DNA of 35,855 nt, from positions 1 to 35,855 of the IMG/VR virus record IMGVR_UViG_3300043446_003431. One strand, given 5' to 3'. The notes beneath the pieces were generated by a model. The model made no database searches and had not been told where the DNA came from. It saw nothing but the letters and a program-made list of their open reading frames with translations. Below, piece after piece: positions 23,648-30,359 of the stretch; positions within the stretch are counted from its first letter, which is position 1; every line of letters begins with the position of its first letter. Position numbers and translations under genes: made by a program. Source of the stretch: a virus.

Positions 23648-24850
23648 ATGAGAAAACTATTTTACATGGGCTTGGAAAGTTATGAGGCCCGCTACACACT
23701 GCAACTAACAGAATGGAATCGACGTGTATTTGAACGTCGTGGACTGGATGTAGTCTACGTACCTGGCTTGACCTTAAACAACAGTCAAAAGATTGTTGTG
23801 GGTCAAGTACTAGATGCACATGGTCGCAGTTATTTTTCAATGAGCCAAATGATGAACTTGGTCAGACTCATGCAACAAGGAGAAGTCACCAATGAAGATG
23901 TTATCTACTTTGAAGACATGTTTCAACCAGGCATTGAAAGTCTCCCTTACATCATGGATCAAATTGATCCTAGCCAGCGTCCCCGTGTTTATGTTCGTTG
24001 TCTTGCTCAGGCCATTGACCCTGATGACTTTGTACATGTGTGGGGCATGGCGGGCTGGATGTCAACGTATGAAAAGATGGTGAACCACTTTGTCACAGGT
24101 GTGCTGGCCACAAACGAAGAAATGGTTGCGCACATGCGCATAGCCGGTTGGACTGCTCCAATCTACAACATCTCTGGCCTGGCATTTGGCAAAGACGAAG
24201 TGTTAGAACGCATTGGTGGCACTGTGAACATAAAGCCATTTGCAGATCGACCCAGACGTGTGGGCTTTGCCGCACGTTGGGATCAGGAAAAGCAACCAGG
24301 CTTCTTCATGGACCTGATTGACATGTATCATGAACTTACCAGTGAGCCCTGTGAGTTTGTGATCTATTCTGGTGGCTCATTGCGTAGCAACAATCCAGAG
24401 TATGTGCAACGTGCTAGGGCCATGGAAGCGGCTGGCCGACTAAAGATCTACGACAACATCTCCAAGAATCAATACTATGATCATCTCAACAATACTCGTG
24501 TTCTGTTTAATTGCGCTCTACAGGACTGGGTCTCAAACACAGTTTCGGAGGCTGACACTCTTGGTTGTAATGTACTATATCCTGCTTATCGTAGTTTCCC
24601 AGAGACTTTTGCCAATGATCCCAACAGGCTCTATGTTCCTTGGTCAATAGACGATGCCTATCACAAAATGCAAAACCTGCTACGAGAACCACATCACAAC
24701 ATGGGATTGATTTCAGATTGGAACAACGGCACCATTGATCGTGTGGTAGACATCATCACAGGCCAAGGTGAGTCATGGAATCGTGCAGGCAATCGCTATC
24801 GTGATCATGTGGCGCAAGACAAATATCATGTCAGAAAGATAGAACAATGA
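23648..24850 (+). CDS. GT-B-type glycosyltransferase
   Basis: 400 residues. The C-terminal half has RRVGFAARWDQEKQPGFFMD, typical of the start of a GT-B nucleotide-binding domain, then EFVIYSGGSLRSNNPEYV, LKIYDNISKNQYYDHLNNTR and LFNCALQDWVSNTVSEADTL, where a glutamate-containing helix (SEADTLG) follows as in the GT4 EX7E region. The N-terminal half carries the acceptor-side domain. It probably transfers a sugar to a phage or host surface polymer, or to DNA. AAAGGAAT six bases before the ATG supports the start. It overlaps the epimerase gene by ATGA, and the two may supply and use the same nucleotide sugar. Confidence 0.8.
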   Translation: MRKLFYMGLESYEARYTLQLTEWNRRVFERRGLDVVYVPGLTLNNSQKIVVGQVLDAHGRSYFSMSQMMNLVRLMQQGEVTNEDVIYFEDMFQPGIESLPYIMDQIDPSQRPRVYVRCLAQAIDPDDFVHVWGMAGWMSTYEKMVNHFVTGVLATNEEMVAHMRIAGWTAPIYNISGLAFGKDEVLERIGGTVNIKPFADRPRRVGFAARWDQEKQPGFFMDLIDMYHELTSEPCEFVIYSGGSLRSNNPEYVQRARAMEAAGRLKIYDNISKNQYYDHLNNTRVLFNCALQDWVSNTVSEADTLGCNVLYPAYRSFPETFANDPNRLYVPWSIDDAYHKMQNLLREPHHNMGLISDWNNGTIDRVVDIITGQGESWNRAGNRYRDHVAQDKYHVRKIEQ

Positions 24851-25797
24851 GCACAGTGGTAGTCACAGGTGTGTCAGGTTACATTGGTGGCCAAACTGCA
24901 CTGTTGTTGAAAGACGCAGGCGAACGTGTGGTTGGCATTGATCGCCAACCCTTGCCCCCACATCTTCGAGGTGTGTGTGATAGATTTGTACAGGAAGACT
25001 TCTCCAGCCGTCATGCACTCAGTGTGATTGTGCAAGAACGCCCTGATGCCATTGTACACTGTGCAGGAACCAGCCTGGTTGCACCCAGTGTTCGGGATCC
25101 TGCCCTGTATTATGAAAACAATGTGGTGAACACTTTTGCACTGTTGGAAATTGTTCGCAAGGCCATGCCCAGATGCAAGTTTGTATATTCCAGCAGTGCA
25201 GCCACGTACGGTGAACCTGTGATGTTGCCCATACACGAAGTTGATCCTGCTGATCCTGTGTCACCATATGGAGAAAGCAAACTCATGGTGGATATGATGT
25301 TAGAATCTTATCATCGCGCATATGGTATCAATTACGTAAGTTTTAGATACTTTAATGCTTGTGGTGCTGATCCCAAGAGACGACATGGGCAGGCACCAGG
25401 TGCTACACACATCATTGCTAGAGTGTTAGAAGCCACAAGAGATAATCAAGATTTTACTTTGTATGGTGACGATTATCCCACTGACGATGGCACTTGTGTT
25501 AGAGATTATGTGCATGTGGATGACATAGCCAGAGCACACAGCCTGGCCATTTATCATGACATTCCCCCAGGCATTTACAATTTGGGGTCAACCCAAGGTA
25601 CCAGCAATCAAGAAATCATTGCCGCAGCTGAACGCATCACTGGTAAAAAGTTGACTGTGGTCATTGGCGATCAACGTGCAGGTGATCCACCACAGTTAAC
25701 TGCCAGTTCGGCCAAGTTTGATCAGGTGGCCAGTGGCTGGCGCCACTATACCTTGAATGACATGATTCAACATGCCTGGAATTGGTATGTTCGATAA
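24847..25797 (+). CDS. NAD-dependent nucleotide-sugar epimerase, GalE-like
   Basis: 316 residues, the normal length for the extended short-chain dehydrogenase family. The N-terminal TGVSGYIGGQ gives the NAD-binding GxxGxxG (G8, G11, G14). The catalytic set is a Ser/Thr in VYSSSAATYGEP (114-124) and Y141-x3-K145 in PYGESK. The C-terminal part (RDYVHVDDIARAH, YNLGS) matches UDP-glucose 4-epimerase types, which interconvert UDP-sugars; the exact sugar is not fixed by sequence alone. It is coupled to the glycosyltransferase upstream and overlaps the aminotransferase-like gene downstream. Confidence 0.92.
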   Translation: MSTVVVTGVSGYIGGQTALLLKDAGERVVGIDRQPLPPHLRGVCDRFVQEDFSSRHALSVIVQERPDAIVHCAGTSLVAPSVRDPALYYENNVVNTFALLEIVRKAMPRCKFVYSSSAATYGEPVMLPIHEVDPADPVSPYGESKLMVDMMLESYHRAYGINYVSFRYFNACGADPKRRHGQAPGATHIIARVLEATRDNQDFTLYGDDYPTDDGTCVRDYVHVDDIARAHSLAIYHDIPPGIYNLGSTQGTSNQEIIAAAERITGKKLTVVIGDQRAGDPPQLTASSAKFDQVASGWRHYTLNDMIQHAWNWYVR

Positions 25798-26377
25798 GAT
25801 ATTGGCATTTGAAACTGAGTTAGCCCGGTTCACAGGTGCACCACGTGCTGTCATGACTGATTGTTGCACACATGCCATTGAACTGTGCTTGCGATACGAT
25901 CGTGTGGAGTTTTGTGCATTTACACCATACACATATTTGAGTATACCCATGCTCATGCACAAACTTAGAATTCAATATGTATATGAAGTTGGTAATCCCG
26001 AGCAATGGGTTGGAGAATACAGATTTAGAAAAACTAGAATCTGGGATAGTGCACGTAGATTAGAAAAAGACATGTACAGGCCTGGGCAAATGCAGTGTTT
26101 AAGTTTTGGTCATGACAAACCCTTGTCTATAGGTCGAGGCGGTGCCATATTGCTGGATGATGAGTCTGCATACCAAGCCTTGTTGCGCATGAGGTACGAT
26201 GGTCGCGATTTGTCCATATCACCTTGGATTGAGCAAACAGAGTTTCGGGTGGGTTACCACTATCGTCCCACCATTGAAGAGGCCCAACGCGGCCTAGAAC
26301 TGCTGGCCAATTACCGCAGTCAACCTCCTAAACCAAAAGCCTATCCAGATTGTAGAAAAATTTCCATACTGGATTGA
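25787..26377 (+). CDS. Short DegT/DnrJ-type aminotransferase-like protein
   Basis: 196 residues, about half the usual 370. The large PLP domain is recognisable: FTGAPRAVMTDCCTHAIELC at the cofactor phosphate end, D87 in IWDSARRL (normally the pyridine-nitrogen Asp) and K111 in CLSFGHDKPLSIGRGGAILL, the expected PLP lysine. The C-terminal small domain is largely missing, with only a short helical tail (RPTIEEAQRGLELLANY). It could be a trimmed but active sugar aminotransferase or a binding relic. The ATG at 25787 lies inside the end of the epimerase gene; a start 15 bases upstream is less likely. Its stop overlaps the -35 of the folE promoter. Confidence 0.75.
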   Translation: MFDKILAFETELARFTGAPRAVMTDCCTHAIELCLRYDRVEFCAFTPYTYLSIPMLMHKLRIQYVYEVGNPEQWVGEYRFRKTRIWDSARRLEKDMYRPGQMQCLSFGHDKPLSIGRGGAILLDDESAYQALLRMRYDGRDLSISPWIEQTEFRVGYHYRPTIEEAQRGLELLANYRSQPPKPKAYPDCRKISILD

Positions 26378-26402
26378 CACTGCAATCTAAATAGTGTACA
26401 AT
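26374..26402 (+). promoter_or_regulatory. Sigma70-type promoter of folE
   Basis: TTGACA (26374-26379), a 17-base spacer and TACAAT (26397-26402) precede GGAGA (26411-26415) and the ATG at 26420. A TAAATA (26388-26393) lies inside the spacer, so an early-type and a late-type promoter may overlap here. Confidence 0.75.
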
Positions 26403-26419
26403 TGCACATTGGAGAACAC

Positions 26420-27115
26420 ATGCAAGAAAAAAACTTATCACAGGTCATACGTGAGCAGATGCAACGCACTGGCAAAAGATTTTGGGCTGGTGACAACATC
26501 AGTGAATACATTCATTCCGCTGACAAAGAACGCTTGATTGACGAAGCCACTGCGGCATTTGAATCAGTGCTGGATGCCTTGTTGATTGACCGCGAAACTG
26601 ATCCCAACAGCAAGGGCACAGCACGGCGTTTGGCCAAGATGTACTACAACGAAATAATGGCAGGAAGATATGAAGCACCCCCAGATTGCACCGCTTTTCC
26701 CAATGACTCAGCAGACCGCTACGAAGGCATGTTGGTGGTGCGTAGTGAGTTACGTAGTATGTGCAGTCATCATCATCAGCCTGTTAGTGGTGTTGCCTAC
26801 ATCGGAATTATCGCTGCACAAAAACTTATTGGTTTGTCTAAGTATACTCGTATTGCTCAGTGGTGCGCTCGGCGCGGTACTTTGCAGGAAGAACTGTGCA
26901 TAGACATTGCCAATGCCATAGAAAAGGCCACTGACAGTCATGATGTTGGTGTATACATACAGGCCACACATGGCTGTTGTGAGAATCGTGGCATCATGGC
27001 ACACTCCAGTCTCACACAGACCACAGTGTTGCGTGGTGCGTTCAAAGACGATGCCAGTGTGAAAAAAGAGTTCATGGACAATATCAAACTGCAACAAGAA
27101 TTTGCACCACGATAA
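26420..27115 (+). CDS. folE: GTP cyclohydrolase I
   Basis: 231 residues, close to E. coli FolE (222). The zinc site is C115 in MCSHHHQP with H118, plus C186 or C187 in THGCCENRG. IGLSKYTRIAQWCARRGTLQ is the substrate-binding core and ATHGCCENRGI the closing motif. The enzyme turns GTP into dihydroneopterin triphosphate, the first step of 7-deazaguanine and of folate synthesis. With queD-like and queE genes downstream and dpdA upstream, the DNA-modification pathway is the likely use. GGAGA at 26411-26415 fixes this ATG rather than a TTG 18 bases earlier. It has its own consensus-like promoter. The next small gene starts at the stop (TAATG). Confidence 0.93.
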   Translation: MQEKNLSQVIREQMQRTGKRFWAGDNISEYIHSADKERLIDEATAAFESVLDALLIDRETDPNSKGTARRLAKMYYNEIMAGRYEAPPDCTAFPNDSADRYEGMLVVRSELRSMCSHHHQPVSGVAYIGIIAAQKLIGLSKYTRIAQWCARRGTLQEELCIDIANAIEKATDSHDVGVYIQATHGCCENRGIMAHSSLTQTTVLRGAFKDDASVKKEFMDNIKLQQEFAPR

Positions 27116-27228
27116 TGTATATAACAAATGCCACAGGTGAAATCAATCTGCCCTGGGAACCAGGGCTGTTGGAGTGGTTGCAGGAACACTATCCTGCCAG
27201 CCAGTATAGAGTTGTAGAACTAACTTAA
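27115..27228 (+). CDS. 37-residue micro-gene after folE
   Basis: An ATG overlaps the folE stop (TAATG) and opens a 37-codon frame: it starts MYITNATGEINLPWEPG and continues LLEWLQEHYPASQYRVVELT. The balanced composition and exact coupling argue that it is translated; the 125-base interval otherwise has no gene. I believe small proteins with a LPWxPGxxxWLxxxYP pattern occur in related phages, but this is memory only. Function unknown. Confidence 0.6.
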   Translation: MYITNATGEINLPWEPGLLEWLQEHYPASQYRVVELT

Positions 27229-27239
27229 AGGAGAAGAGT

Positions 27240-27434
27240 ATGTCAAGCAAATTATCAAAATTAGCACGAGTAAATGAAACCATCTCAGTAAACCGTTACG
27301 ACAATGGATGGATGGTAGAAGTAAGCGGCAGAGATGACGACAGTGATTGGAAAACTGCCAAGATTCTCTGTAACACCGAAGCCGAAATGATTGCAGTGAT
27401 ACAAGAATGGAACACCATGGATTTGGACAGTTAA
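27240..27434 (+). CDS. Small phage hypothetical protein, related to the gene at 21737
   Basis: 64 residues. NETISVNRYDNGWMVEVSGR followed by DDDSDWKTAKILC forms a small strand-rich domain with a C-terminal helix (EAEMIAVIQEWNTM). It resembles part of the 103-residue protein at 21737-22048. AAAGGAGAAGAG precedes the ATG and supports the start. Function unknown; its twin lies in the dpdA operon, so both may serve the same process. Confidence 0.7.
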   Translation: MSSKLSKLARVNETISVNRYDNGWMVEVSGRDDDSDWKTAKILCNTEAEMIAVIQEWNTMDLDS

Positions 27435-27438
27435 GGAG
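27433..27438 (+). promoter_or_regulatory. AAGGAG ribosome site deciding a TTG start
   Basis: AAGGAG overlaps the stop of the preceding gene and lies eight bases before the TTG at 27447, supporting that non-ATG codon as the start of the next gene. Confidence 0.6.
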
Positions 27439-27446
27439 CACAAATA

Positions 27447-27872
27447 TTGATTAAAGAATTTATAGACATAGTTGAAAGCGTCACGTTGGCAGAAAATGCT
27501 GTGCATAAATTTGCCAGTATGGCACATGAACAGTGGCGTCGTAATTTTGATCCTACTGGAACTAAATCTCGCATTAAAAAGAACAGCGATGGTACCGAAG
27601 GCGATATCAATGTTCCTTTTGATAAACTTCACCCTGACTGGCAACGAGAAAATCTTGCCGCAGGACAGGCAGCTGAACAGGCAGTAAAAAAATTTCCAGA
27701 TGATATTGAAAAGGCTGCCGAGTACATTCATATCGAATGGATGAAACGCAATCCCAAGGCAGATTATAATGCGGCACAACATGTACCCTACGATCAATTG
27801 CCGGAAGATGAAAAGGAAAAAGATCGAGTACATGTACGTACTATGATGTCTCTTTTAGGACTTAAGAAATAA
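27447..27872 (+). CDS. RyR-like repeat protein with capsid-targeting-like N-terminus
   Basis: 141 residues from TTG, backed by an AAGGAG site. The N-terminus MIKEFIDIVESVTLAENAVH has Phi-x-Glu at I8-V-E10 and again at L14-A-E16, like the modular proteins at 7744-14695. Two similar halves follow: AHEQWRRNF ... VPFDKLHPDWQREN and IHIEWMKRN ... VPYDQLPEDEKEKDRVHV, both resembling the RyR repeat (HxxW ... yxxLxexeKexDr), a ligand-binding fold also found in phage proteins. Its ligand is unknown. Codon use is AT-richer than in folE. It lies two bases before the next gene. Confidence 0.7.
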   Translation: MIKEFIDIVESVTLAENAVHKFASMAHEQWRRNFDPTGTKSRIKKNSDGTEGDINVPFDKLHPDWQRENLAAGQAAEQAVKKFPDDIEKAAEYIHIEWMKRNPKADYNAAQHVPYDQLPEDEKEKDRVHVRTMMSLLGLKK

Positions 27873-27873
27873 T

Positions 27874-28287
27874 ATGGCCACTTGGAAACTCAGCAACCAA
27901 CACAAAAAAAGCGCAATAGAACGTCAATTCTGGCGTAAAGACGACAAGGTCATCATCCGCGAAGAAGGCTTTCGTTGGGGCACTTGGTACTGTGAAAGTG
28001 ATGAAAAACCCGACATTGATTTAAAAAATCTTGATGGCTACGAAATCGGCGGCGACTATGACTGGGAACTGGACAGCATGGATGACGGTTGCTGGGGCGA
28101 CACCGAAGCAGGAAGAAACTGTACTGAAGAAGACCTAGAAGCATTCAACGAGGCCTGGGAAGAAAATTATTACGAAGGTGTTGAAGAATTAGGTTGGACC
28201 AATGACGATACAGAATTTCATATCATTGGTCCGTTGCAGTTGGAAAATGCCGACACTGGTGAAGTGTTTCAAGGTGAGCCTGACTAA
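27874..28287 (+). CDS. Acidic conserved phage protein
   Basis: 137 residues, very rich in Asp and Glu in the second half (YDWELDSMDDGCWGD, then CTEEDLEAFNEAWEENYYEG and LGWTNDDTEFHIIGPLQLEN). The N-terminus is basic and aromatic (ERQFWRKDDKVIIREEGFRW). Strong negative charge suggests a DNA mimic or protein-binding role, but no family motif proves this. I recall related sequences in T4-like cyanophages. The stop overlaps the amidinotransferase start (TAATG). Confidence 0.7.
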   Translation: MATWKLSNQHKKSAIERQFWRKDDKVIIREEGFRWGTWYCESDEKPDIDLKNLDGYEIGGDYDWELDSMDDGCWGDTEAGRNCTEEDLEAFNEAWEENYYEGVEELGWTNDDTEFHIIGPLQLENADTGEVFQGEPD

Positions 28288-29348
28288 TGAGTGTATGGAC
28301 TGAATGGGATCCGCTTGAAGAGATCATCGTTGGTGATTGTTACAGCCCAGGTGATCTAGATTGGTGCATACCCCTAGATCAAAGATCAGCATTTAATACT
28401 ATGCTAACTGAAACCAAATCAGATTTGGATCATTTGGCACAAACTTTGCAAAATTTGGGGGTAAAGGTGCATCGCCCCAAAGTTTTCAAATACAAAAATG
28501 AAATTCAATTTGATACTTTTTCTATAAAAGAGCCCTTTAGTCCCATGGTGCCTCGGGATCAATATCTGGTGTATGGCGACACAATTTATCAGACCTATAC
28601 TAGCATGCCGGATCGATATTTGGACAGCTTGGCGTACTATAACATTTTTCAAACAATGTTTGCTGCGGGTGCTAATTGGATCAGCCAACCACCTCCCATG
28701 CTGAGAGACATGCGCAAAACTTTTGATTATCAAATCTTGGATCCAGCATTCAATCGCGGTTTTATAGTTTATGAAAAACTGTACCAAAATCTATTGCTGA
28801 CTCACACAGCAACTATGTTCAAGTGCGGCGATAAGTTGATAACCAATACCAAAGGACCGGGCACACAGCTGGGCTTTGATTGGATGCGTAGAAATTTACC
28901 AGCTGAAACTATCGTGCCTGCAGACAATGCATTGCTGAACTGGGGGCATATTGATCATGGGTTTTTTATGACCGACGATGACACTGTGTTTTGTGTAGGC
29001 GCCAAATTTGTGCCAAAGTGTTTGCAAAATAAAACAATCTATGATATCTCACCTTACATTGATGCCAGCCATTTGAGTTTAGCACCACACAGTTTGGATG
29101 GTTTACTTGAAGACAGTAAAGGTTATACGCAAATGGTAGTTTTTTATGCCAATGTGATTGTAGTTGATAGTCAAAACATAGTGATGCATCATGCTACGCC
29201 GGCACTAGAAGATTTTTTCTTGACCAAAAACATCAAAGTTCATGTGTCGCCATTTAGGCATATAAGTTTTTGGTTTGGCAATTTGCATTGTTTGACTTTG
29301 GACATTAGACGTAGAGGCAATCGAAGAAAGATAATAAATGAAATATGA
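28287..29348 (+). CDS. Amidinotransferase family protein (glycine/inosamine amidinotransferase-like)
   Basis: 353 residues, near the usual 350-420. The fold is indicated by WDPLEEIIVGDCYSP at the start, PMVPRDQYLVYGDTI (87-100), NWGHIDHGF with H221 as the catalytic His, and FWFGNLHCLTLDIRRRG with C335 as the nucleophile. These enzymes move an amidino group from arginine to an amine through a Cys intermediate. By eye, the usual FDAAD segment reads HTAT, so the third triad residue may be altered. The acceptor is unknown. It lies between folE and queD, which raises the idea that it acts on a 7-deazaguanine or another phage modification. AT-richer than its neighbours, suggesting separate acquisition. 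Confidence 0.85.
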   Translation: MSVWTEWDPLEEIIVGDCYSPGDLDWCIPLDQRSAFNTMLTETKSDLDHLAQTLQNLGVKVHRPKVFKYKNEIQFDTFSIKEPFSPMVPRDQYLVYGDTIYQTYTSMPDRYLDSLAYYNIFQTMFAAGANWISQPPPMLRDMRKTFDYQILDPAFNRGFIVYEKLYQNLLLTHTATMFKCGDKLITNTKGPGTQLGFDWMRRNLPAETIVPADNALLNWGHIDHGFFMTDDDTVFCVGAKFVPKCLQNKTIYDISPYIDASHLSLAPHSLDGLLEDSKGYTQMVVFYANVIVVDSQNIVMHHATPALEDFFLTKNIKVHVSPFRHISFWFGNLHCLTLDIRRRGNRRKIINEI

Positions 29349-29739
29349 AACTCTAAAAGAAGCGCAGGCAGCAGGTGTAGCACCATGGGATCAGGAATAT
29401 CAACCACTCACAGACTTTCATGTGGCAGTGTTTGAAGACCGTTATCCTGTCACTCGCGGACACTTGTTGTTTGTACCACAGTACAACACTGATGCTGTGA
29501 TATATGACTGTTTTGAGTCGGCCATGCGTGAAGGTCGACGCATGGTCCGAGATGGTGACTGTGATGCATTCAACATAGGCATCAACTGTGGTGAGGCTGC
29601 AGGTCAAACTGTAATGTATCCGCATGTACATCTCATTCCCCGACGTCATGGCGACTGTGCCGATCCGGTGGGAGGAGTGCGTGGTGTGATATTTGGTCAG
29701 GCCAACTACCGAGCCGCAGGCTATCAACAGCCCGAATAA
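29338..29739 (+). CDS. HIT family nucleotide hydrolase/transferase
   Basis: 133 residues. FHVAVFEDRYPVTRGHLLFV, then FNIGINCGEAAGQTVMYPHV and HLIPRRHGD followed by GGVRGVI, are the standard layout of HIT proteins, which hydrolyse or transfer nucleotide phosphates. The triad normally reads HxHxH; here it is YPHVH, with Tyr in place of the first His but the catalytic middle His kept. A nucleotide clean-up or salvage role is likely. It overlaps the amidinotransferase gene by 11 bases and is followed by the queD promoter region. Confidence 0.88.
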   Translation: MKYETLKEAQAAGVAPWDQEYQPLTDFHVAVFEDRYPVTRGHLLFVPQYNTDAVIYDCFESAMREGRRMVRDGDCDAFNIGINCGEAAGQTVMYPHVHLIPRRHGDCADPVGGVRGVIFGQANYRAAGYQQPE

Positions 29740-29774
29740 ATATCTCTTTAAGCGGTCTTTGAGCATCACCCCGC

Positions 29775-29816
29775 TATACAAATTCTGCTGCCTATGCTAA
29801 AATTAACATAGGAGTA
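29775..29816 (+). promoter_or_regulatory. Probable promoter and TAGGAGTA ribosome site of the queD-like gene
   Basis: TATACA (29775-29780), 17 bases and TAAAAT (29798-29803) form a weaker sigma70-like promoter. AACATAGGAGTAA follows and is shared with the clamp leader; TAGGAGTA is at 29809-29816 and the ATG at 29823. A TAAATA at 29737-29742 lies at the HIT stop codon upstream. Confidence 0.5.
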
Positions 29817-29822
29817 AAAAGC

Positions 29823-30359
29823 ATGTCAGACGATTTTAATTTTGATACAACACGCACATGGCGTTCAACAAAGCAATACAAATACACATCAACCAAAGAA
29901 TATCATGATGCATTTCCCTGTGCGTATCGCCAATGGCGTGCAGACAGCCACTGCAATCTGATACATGGTTACAGTTTTTCAATGAAGTTTTACTTTGGCA
30001 CAGACAACCTGGATGTACGCAACTGGGCTGCCGATTATGGAGGTCTCAAAGAACTCAAGTCTGTGTTGGAAGATCAGTTTGATCACACCTTGCTGGTCAG
30101 TCAAGATGATCCTGAATTTGAAACTTTCTTGTTGCTACAAGAAAAGAAGTTGGCCAAACTAACCATACTGCCTAGAGTGGGCTGTGAAGGCCTGGCAGAC
30201 ATGCTGTACAAGTATGTCAACGGTGTGTACATACCTGACTACTGGGGACCAGGCGAAGCCGAACGTCTTTGGTGTTATCGTGTGGAAGTGCGTGAAACAC
30301 AATCAAACATGGCCTTCCGTGAGGGTCATAGAGAATGGAATGAGGATTTATTTGCATGA
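29823..30359 (+). CDS. queD: 6-carboxytetrahydropterin synthase-like protein (QueD variant)
   Basis: 178 residues, longer than E. coli QueD (about 120). FPCAYRQWRADSHCNLIHGY (31-50) aligns with the active-site region FxAAHxL...CxxLHGHN, with C44 as the catalytic Cys, and FDHTLLV matches the FDHxxL motif. Two positions that are normally zinc-binding His read Tyr (Y35, Y50), a pattern I recall from a FPCAxRQ...HGY subfamily annotated as QueD; H43 and H48 could contribute. The family turns dihydroneopterin triphosphate into 6-carboxytetrahydropterin, the substrate of QueE. It has a possible promoter of its own and overlaps the next gene by ATGA. Confidence 0.85.
   Translation: MSDDFNFDTTRTWRSTKQYKYTSTKEYHDAFPCAYRQWRADSHCNLIHGYSFSMKFYFGTDNLDVRNWAADYGGLKELKSVLEDQFDHTLLVSQDDPEFETFLLLQEKKLAKLTILPRVGCEGLADMLYKYVNGVYIPDYWGPGEAERLWCYRVEVRETQSNMAFREGHREWNEDLFA

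Noticed and set aside
28287-29348. Reading the amidinotransferase as the glutamine amidotransferase (Gat) of archaeosine synthesis
   Set aside because: The HID and HC motifs are those of arginine amidinotransferases, a different fold and chemistry from Gat-QueC.
29748-29775. AGCGG...CCGCT hairpin after the HIT gene
   Set aside because: Five-pair stem with a 14-base or longer loop and no T-run; too weak to call a terminator.
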